Below are positions 5,910 to 9,404 of a stretch of 9,404 bases of DNA, piece after piece. The position numbers and the translations under genes were made by a program. The stretch comes from an uncultured Bacteroidia bacterium. Lineage in GTDB: Bacteria > Bacteroidota > Bacteroidia > Bacteroidales > UBA932. Positions within the stretch are counted from its first letter, which is position 1, and every line of letters begins with the position of its first letter. The DNA is taken from NCBI GenBank assembly GCA_902767465.1, contig CACXHM010000056.1:1-9404 (forward strand), read 5' to 3'. The notes beneath the pieces were generated by a model, which worked only from the letters and a program-made list of their open reading frames with translations, had not been told where the DNA came from and made no database searches.

Positions 5910-6559
5910 ACGAAGAGACCGTCGCGCATGGTAAGGGAGCGGTCGCAAAGTCCTGCGAGGGCAGAATCGTGAGTGACAATTATGATTGTCTGTCCGAGTC
6001 TCTTGCGAAGATCGAAAAAGAGCCGGTGGATATCTTCTTTGGTTACGGAATCCAGATTACCGGTAGGCTCATCTGCAAACAGGACAGCGGGGGAGTTGAT
6101 AAGGGCGCGGGCTATTGCGACCCGTTGCTGTTCTCCTCCGGAAAGTTCGGAAGGTTTGTGGGAGATGCGTCCGCTGAGCCCGACTTCGTTCAGAAGGTCA
6201 AGTGCGCACCGTGAACTCTCTTTGCGGCTTCGTCCCGCGATCAGAGCCGGGATCATTACATTTTCCAGGGCGGTAAATTCCGGGAGAAGATGATGAGCCT
6301 GGAATACAAATCCTATCTTGCGTCCACGAAACGATGAAATATCACGGCGGCCGAGCGACAGGATATCTGTTCCATCAATCACAAGGGTGCCGGCGTCTGG
6401 CCTGGAAAGTGTGCCGAGAATCTGCAGAAGCGTAGTCTTGCCGGCTCCCGAAGCACCGGTGATTGCAACCACCTCGCCTTTTTCTGCCGTGAAATCCACG
6501 CCCCTGAGAACCTGGAGCGCACCGAACGACTTTGTAATATTTGATGCTTCAATTATCAT
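5906..6559 (-). CDS. lolD: ABC transporter ATPase, LolD/MacB-type (probable lipoprotein release)
   Basis: This 217-residue nucleotide-binding subunit is complete. It has Walker A GASGAGKTT at 35-43, Q-loop Q87 in GFVFQAHHLLPEFTALENV (83-101), signature LSGGEQQR at 139-146, Walker B VLFADEPTGNLD at 159-170 and switch histidine H197. The sequence AHHLLPEFTALENVMIP and the DEPTGNLD motif are characteristic of the LolD/MacB/FtsE group. LolD drives LolC/E to extract lipoproteins from the inner membrane and pass them on towards the outer membrane. No permease is encoded beside it, so the exact partner is unknown; FtsE-like or MacB-like roles are alternatives. ATG 6559 is preferred because the longer in-frame start (TTG 6595) lies upstream of the -7 box at 6584-6591. 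No strong Shine-Dalgarno sequence is present. Its stop overlaps the HD gene start, and the lipoprotein-like deformylase follows in the same operon. Confidence 0.87.
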   Translation of the reverse strand: MIIEASNITKSFGALQVLRGVDFTAEKGEVVAITGASGAGKTTLLQILGTLSRPDAGTLVIDGTDILSLGRRDISSFRGRKIGFVFQAHHLLPEFTALENVMIPALIAGRSRKESSRCALDLLNEVGLSGRISHKPSELSGGEQQRVAIARALINSPAVLFADEPTGNLDSVTKEDIHRLFFDLRKRLGQTIIIVTHDSALAGLCDRSLTMRDGLFV

Positions 6560-6579
6560 TTCAGAGCCATAGTGATCTC

Positions 6580-6610
6580 TTCGCAAAGTTAACAAAAATT
6601 GCTATATTTG
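6580..6610 (+). promoter_or_regulatory. Bacteroidota-type promoter for tRNA-Pro
   Basis: TATATTTG at 6603-6610 matches TAnnTTTG exactly. A 3-of-4 match to the TTTG -33 box, ttcg at 6580-6583, lies 19 bases upstream, the usual spacing. Transcription would start around 6617, a few bases before the mature tRNA 5' end at 6623. Confidence 0.65.
6584..6591 (-). promoter_or_regulatory. Bacteroidota-type -7 element for the lolD operon
   Basis: On the minus strand this reads TAACTTTG, an exact match to TAnnTTTG, 24 bases upstream of the ATG at 6559. No convincing -33 box is seen. It lies between the -33 and -7 boxes of the tRNA promoter on the other strand. Confidence 0.55.
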
Positions 6611-6622
6611 TGCGTTTATCGA

Positions 6623-6696
6623 CGGGGTGTGGCGCAGTTGGCTAGCGCATCTGCTTTGGGAGCAGAGGGTCGCAGGTTCGAGTCCTGTTACCCCGA
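6623..6696 (+). tRNA. tRNA-Pro, anticodon TGG
   Basis: The cloverleaf is complete over 74 bases. The acceptor stem is cggggtg with taccccg (C1:G72 first pair, the known bacterial proline identity pair; last pair G-T). The anticodon stem is tctgc/gcaga around the loop tttggga, giving anticodon TGG at 6657-6659. The T-arm is gcagg/cctgt around ttcgagt. The discriminator is A at 6696. The gene is followed by CTA, so the 3' CCA is not encoded and must be added enzymatically. It has its own consensus promoter immediately upstream, and a protein gene starts only 13 bases downstream, so the primary transcript may continue into it. Confidence 0.96.
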
Positions 6697-6709
6697 CTAA
6701 AATAAAGAA

Positions 6710-7762
6710 ATGAAGCGGTCACGTCTGATATACTCTTTTCTTGCCGTGTTGCTGTTCTTTGCAGGAACGGTTCGCTGCGTGGCTTCGGAAGAAAAGCTTT
6801 CATTCCGCCACCGTTTCGGAAAGGCTGAGGCTGACCTGAGTGCCCTCGACACTCTTTTGTCAGGGCCCGAGGCATCAAAAATCGTTGCGGTAAAGATTCT
6901 CTCAAGCAGTTCTCCCGACGGTCCTTATGCGGTGAACAGCAGTCTTGCCCGCAGTCGTGCTTCAATGGCTGCAGATAAAGTCCGCGCGATCCTTTTCGCT
7001 ATGGAAGATGGGGCAGTCAGCACCGAGACTGTCGCGGAAGACTGGGATGGAGTGGAGAGGTTTCTTCGTCGCAGCAGGAAGGGATATAAAGACGAAGCTC
7101 TCCGCATTGTGAGAGAGACCCCTCTTTCTGAGCGTGAAGATAAACTCCGCGACCTTTGGGCCGGTGAAGCATGGGACGACCTGATGCGCTTTTGTTTTCC
7201 GCATCTGAGAAAAACACAGGTTATCATAGTTTACCGTGACGAAGTTCAGAGTCAGCCTGAAGCATTGCTTGAGGTTCCGGCTTCGCACGAGAAAGTTGAC
7301 AGTAACAGTTGCTGCATTTATTTCAAGTCCGGCTATCGTCAGGTATATCCTGATTATTTGTCCAACGGTGATGTGCTTGCGTTTTTACGTTCGAAAAAGG
7401 ACGATATAAAGTCCTTGAGAATTGAATGCTGGTCTTCGCCTGAAGGTTCCCCGTCGAATAACGGTCTTTTGGCCGGCTTCAGGGCGCAGTGTTTGAAAGA
7501 GTATCTTATGCGTGAGCTGTGCCTTGGCTCCGACAGTATTGAAACAGTAGCGTGCGGAGAGGCATGGGAAGGACTCCTGGTCGAAGTGAGGACTTCGTAT
7601 GAGGGGAGCAACCGTGATGCGCTTATCAAGATTCTTTCGGATGACTCCATGTCTGGTCCGCAAAAGAAGGCTGCTGTCCGGGCAATGGATAATGGCAACA
7701 CCTGGAAGGTCTTGGTGTCTTCTTCGATGGAGAAATTGCGCTTTGCCAGAATTTCCTGGTAG
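6710..7762 (+). CDS. Exported protein with two tandem diverged OmpA-C-like domains, function unknown
   Basis: The protein has 350 residues. A signal peptide is visible (MKRSRLIYSFLAVLLFFAGTV..., cleavage probably near 26 after CVAS); C23 is not in a good lipobox. The mature part consists of two related halves, about 30-175 and 202-350. Each has the pattern SSP-[DE]-G ... N-x-x-L-x-x-x-x-RA (68-84 and 243-259), then ETVA ... W-[DE]-G (106-114 and 278-288), an acidic/serine helix segment, and a W-x-x-L segment near the end (155-158 and 332-335). The SSPxG...N..L....RA pattern resembles the OmpA C-terminal peptidoglycan-binding fold, including the conserved arginine, with an insertion seen in Bacteroidota fimbria-associated homologues. 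No N-terminal beta-barrel is present. A periplasmic or cell-wall scaffold role is inference. The only promoter in view is that of tRNA-Pro, and no Shine-Dalgarno sequence is evident. Confidence 0.72.
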   Translation: MKRSRLIYSFLAVLLFFAGTVRCVASEEKLSFRHRFGKAEADLSALDTLLSGPEASKIVAVKILSSSSPDGPYAVNSSLARSRASMAADKVRAILFAMEDGAVSTETVAEDWDGVERFLRRSRKGYKDEALRIVRETPLSEREDKLRDLWAGEAWDDLMRFCFPHLRKTQVIIVYRDEVQSQPEALLEVPASHEKVDSNSCCIYFKSGYRQVYPDYLSNGDVLAFLRSKKDDIKSLRIECWSSPEGSPSNNGLLAGFRAQCLKEYLMRELCLGSDSIETVACGEAWEGLLVEVRTSYEGSNRDALIKILSDDSMSGPQKKAAVRAMDNGNTWKVLVSSSMEKLRFARISW

Positions 7763-7764
7763 CT

Positions 7765-7784
7765 GTAACAAAATCTTATGTTAC
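7765..7784 (+). terminator. Possible hairpin terminator after the OmpA-like gene
   Basis: gtaaca (7765-7770) and tgttac (7779-7784) form a 6-base stem with an 8-base loop, followed by gaattctttatt. It starts two bases after the stop codon of the OmpA-like gene and overlaps the stop of the convergent receiver gene. The stem is short and only moderately GC-rich, so terminator function is plausible rather than sure. Confidence 0.35.
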
Positions 7785-8170
7785 GAATTCTTTATTAGCT
7801 GTAATTGCGTAGCTACGCAATTGATTAGTTTTTCCATTACTATTGGCTTGGTAATGAAGTCATTGGCCCCAAGTTCAAAACCGTGCACAACGTCCTTGTT
7901 AGAGTTCAGTGCGGATAGTATTATTACTTTGATATGAGATGTTTTCGGGTTGCACCTGATGCGTCTCAGAACTTCGAATCCATCCATTACCGGCATCATA
8001 ATATCGAGTAGGATCAAGTCCGGTTCTTCTTCTTCAACTGCCATTAGAGCTTCTGTTCCATTTGCTGCTTTTCTTATACGGAATTTGAATCTGTTCAGCA
8101 TCTTCTCCACCAGCAGCAGGTTTAGCGGTACATCGTCCACCATGAGGACATTATACTTACTGAAATCCAT
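7781..8170 (-). CDS. Stand-alone CheY-like response regulator receiver domain
   Basis: This 129-residue protein consists of one receiver domain and nothing else; no output domain follows. With ATG 8170 as residue 1, the acidic pair is D12-D13 (MVDD), the phosphate-accepting aspartate is D56 in LILLDIMMPVMDGFEVLRRI, the switch serine is S86 (IILSALNS) and the conserved lysine is K108 (ITKPI). All residues needed for phosphorylation are present. I chose ATG 8170 over the adjacent GTG at 8173. Its first base is the last base of the upstream gene's TGA stop (TGATG), so the two are translationally coupled. That neighbour is a membrane-bound AraC-family regulator, suggesting that the receiver signals to or from it. 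No histidine kinase is in the window, so the phosphate donor is unknown. Alternatives are a phosphorelay intermediate or a partner-binding regulator like CheY or Spo0F. Confidence 0.9.
   Translation of the reverse strand: MDFSKYNVLMVDDVPLNLLLVEKMLNRFKFRIRKAANGTEALMAVEEEEPDLILLDIMMPVMDGFEVLRRIRCNPKTSHIKVIILSALNSNKDVVHGFELGANDFITKPIVMEKLINCVATQLQLIKNS
7803..7822. repeat. 20-base perfect palindrome inside the 3' end of the receiver gene
   Basis: The sequence aattgcgtag is followed directly by its own reverse complement, giving a loop-free palindrome. It lies within the last ~13 codons of the receiver gene, encoding N-C-V-A-T-Q. A 9-base direct repeat tagctgtaa also occurs at 7760-7768 and 7796-7804, the second copy abutting the palindrome. 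It could serve as a protein-binding site or stop readthrough from the + strand, or be chance within coding sequence. Confidence 0.6.
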
Positions 8171-9404
8171 CACTTTTTATTTCGATCCATTGTTGATATC
8201 CACACTTTAGGTGTCATTCCTGTAACTTTCTTGAATGTATTATTGAATGATGATGCGCTCAGGAATCCGCATCGTTCTGCAATTTCGTTCTGCTTCGCTT
8301 CTCTATGGTTCAGTATATATTGTTCAGCATAGTCCACTCTCAAAGTATTTATCAGTTCCGGGAATCCCAGATTGTAGGTGTTGTTGACCATCTTCGAGAC
8401 GTATGTCTTATTGGTGTTCAATCTGTCCGCTACATCGTTCAGCGTTAATCTTGGGTGTAGGAACAGTTCCTCATCCATCATGAGGTGCTGAAATCTTGAA
8501 ATAAGGCTGTCTTCGTCCCAGGAACCTGCCACTGCATCGAAAATGTGCCCTGAAATTGCATTCTTTTCTTCTTCACTTGCGGTCCCGCTTGTCCATTCTT
8601 CTATATGAAGGTTTTCACCGATCCTCTCCTGGATGCGCCTCAGGGCTTGCTCTTCTGCGTCGTCAAGCAACTCGTTAAGCATGGCTTCAACCACTTGCTG
8701 TTTGTTGCTTTCATTGTAGTTAAACCTGAGCAGATTTCCTAACTCCTTTCTTTTTATCTTTTCTTTTGTCCCTATCAGGGCTATTAACGAAAAGTTGAAG
8801 ATAAATAATGTAATCAATACAGACTGCACTGTCAGCATTAAAATGCCGGTATTCGGTACATCTTTATAGAAAACTATTCTTATCAGTAATAAGATTATAG
8901 GAGGAAACACGTTGAACAGCTGCAACTTTACTGTGCTGATGCTCTTCCCTTTAAAGAGGAAGCCGAAGATGCTTCCTTGTTTAATCTTTGTCCGACGCAG
9001 GAGTAAAAATGCATATATTAAGAAAATCAATAATTCGGCCGTCAGCAACAATCGCATTATCGGATTTGTAAGGTAATAATACAATCTTTCGGCTTTATCA
9101 CCCTCTCCTATTATACGCAGTATAGCCCCGGCACTTGCCAGGGCAGCTGGAACCATGATCCATATCAGATTCGTAGATCTCGTTCTTTGCAGTCCAGCCA
9201 GTTGTTGAATATATGCTATTATGAACGGTATTATACAAGGGGCAACAAACAGTGAAACAAGTACTGCGATTGTGTATAGCTCGGTGTTCGTGTTGATTCT
9301 TGTGCGGCAAAGTTCCATTAACAGAAAAACTCCTGCGGTGAATTGCAGCAGGACTGTTCTCTGAAAAGTCTCTGTTCTGGATGCCAGTACTGTTTCAACT
9401 ATCA
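8170..9404 (-). CDS. Membrane-anchored AraC-family transcriptional regulator, 5' end missing
   Basis: The N-terminal half is hydrophobic and the C-terminal half is a DNA-binding domain. Numbered from ATG 9318 (382 residues), helices lie at about 16-38, 50-70, 86-107, 131-151 and 158-183. A charged linker rich in Glu/Lys/Arg (184-288) looks coiled-coil-like. The AraC double helix-turn-helix follows: LTLNDVADRLNTNKTYVSKMVN (291-312) and AKQNEIAERCGFLSASSFNNTFKKVTGMTPKVW (341-373). The frame has no stop upstream of 9318 as far as the edge and encodes a further hydrophobic stretch (TVLLQFTAGVFLL), so the true start may lie outside; that would make six or more helices and put both termini in the cytoplasm. 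AGGAG lies ~11 bases before ATG 9318, so that start is not excluded. Such proteins probably sense membrane or small-molecule signals and bind DNA from the membrane. Overlaps the receiver gene by TGATG. Confidence 0.88.
   Translation of the reverse strand, partial: IVETVLASRTETFQRTVLLQFTAGVFLLMELCRTRINTNTELYTIAVLVSLFVAPCIIPFIIAYIQQLAGLQRTRSTNLIWIMVPAALASAGAILRIIGEGDKAERLYYYLTNPIMRLLLTAELLIFLIYAFLLLRRTKIKQGSIFGFLFKGKSISTVKLQLFNVFPPIILLLIRIVFYKDVPNTGILMLTVQSVLITLFIFNFSLIALIGTKEKIKRKELGNLLRFNYNESNKQQVVEAMLNELLDDAEEQALRRIQERIGENLHIEEWTSGTASEEEKNAISGHIFDAVAGSWDEDSLISRFQHLMMDEELFLHPRLTLNDVADRLNTNKTYVSKMVNNTYNLGFPELINTLRVDYAEQYILNHREAKQNEIAERCGFLSASSFNNTFKKVTGMTPKVWISTMDRNKK

Noticed and set aside
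5910..5948. Earlier in-frame ATG for the HD-domain gene
   Set aside because: It would add 13 basic residues read from within the ABC ATPase gene. ATG 5909 has the typical ATGA coupling overlap.
6623..6696. tRNA-Pro as an integration site for a mobile element
   Set aside because: No second copy of the tRNA 3' end, integrase gene or phage-like gene is visible anywhere in the window.
6642..6965. Minus-strand frame ending in GNRTRTCDPLLPKQ
   Set aside because: This peptide is the well-known spurious translation of the antisense strand of a tRNA gene; the rest is the reverse of the OmpA-like gene.
1..9404. CRISPR array, insertion sequence, toxin-antitoxin or phage defence genes
   Set aside because: No regularly spaced repeats, transposase motifs, terminal inverted repeats or defence-type domains were found on either strand. 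HD and ABC domains here fit housekeeping-type genes.

Overview
The window looks like chromosome from a member of the Bacteroidales or a close Bacteroidota relative. Four -7 elements match the Bacteroidota consensus TAnnTTTG, most starts lack a clear Shine-Dalgarno sequence, and several proteins are types common in that phylum: an AraC regulator with a membrane-embedded N-terminus, an ECF sigma factor followed by a one-helix anti-sigma-like protein and a Spy-like periplasmic protein, and a Bacteroides-style malate dehydrogenase. The species cannot be named from the sequence alone.

Left part (1-2757, + strand): the 3' end of a split transketolase N-terminal subunit gene is followed at once by the C-terminal subunit gene. 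A 98-base intergenic segment then holds four mutually complementary GC-rich arms. The last arm contains the Shine-Dalgarno-like GGGAG of the next gene, an ECF sigma factor. The sigma factor is followed by a small putative anti-sigma membrane protein and an exported Spy/CpxP-like protein with a Gly/Gln/Arg-rich tail, giving a probable envelope-stress module. A strong hairpin at about 2791-2834 separates this block from a convergent malate dehydrogenase gene.

Middle (2864-6559): malate dehydrogenase (-) and an Sfp-type phosphopantetheinyl transferase (+) are divergent, with Bacteroidota-type promoter elements between them. The transferase converges on a minus-strand operon so tightly that the two stop codons overlap. 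That operon reads LolD-like ABC ATPase, HD-domain phosphohydrolase, peptide deformylase. The first two genes overlap by ATGA. The deformylase carries an apparent lipoprotein signal and so is probably exported, which is unusual for this enzyme.

Right part (6580-9404): tRNA-Pro(TGG) is divergent from lolD, with interlocking promoters. Only 13 bases after the tRNA begins a gene for an exported protein made of two copies of a diverged OmpA-C-like domain. Converging on it from the right edge are a stand-alone CheY-like receiver and, overlapping it by TGATG, a membrane-anchored AraC-family regulator whose frame stays open to the window edge. This pair is visibly richer in A+T than the rest.

Nothing here is a recognisable defence system, prophage, insertion sequence or CRISPR array. 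The strongest candidates for undescribed biology are the alternative-pairing leader of the sigma gene, the exported deformylase, the duplicated OmpA-like protein behind the tRNA, and the membrane AraC/receiver pair.
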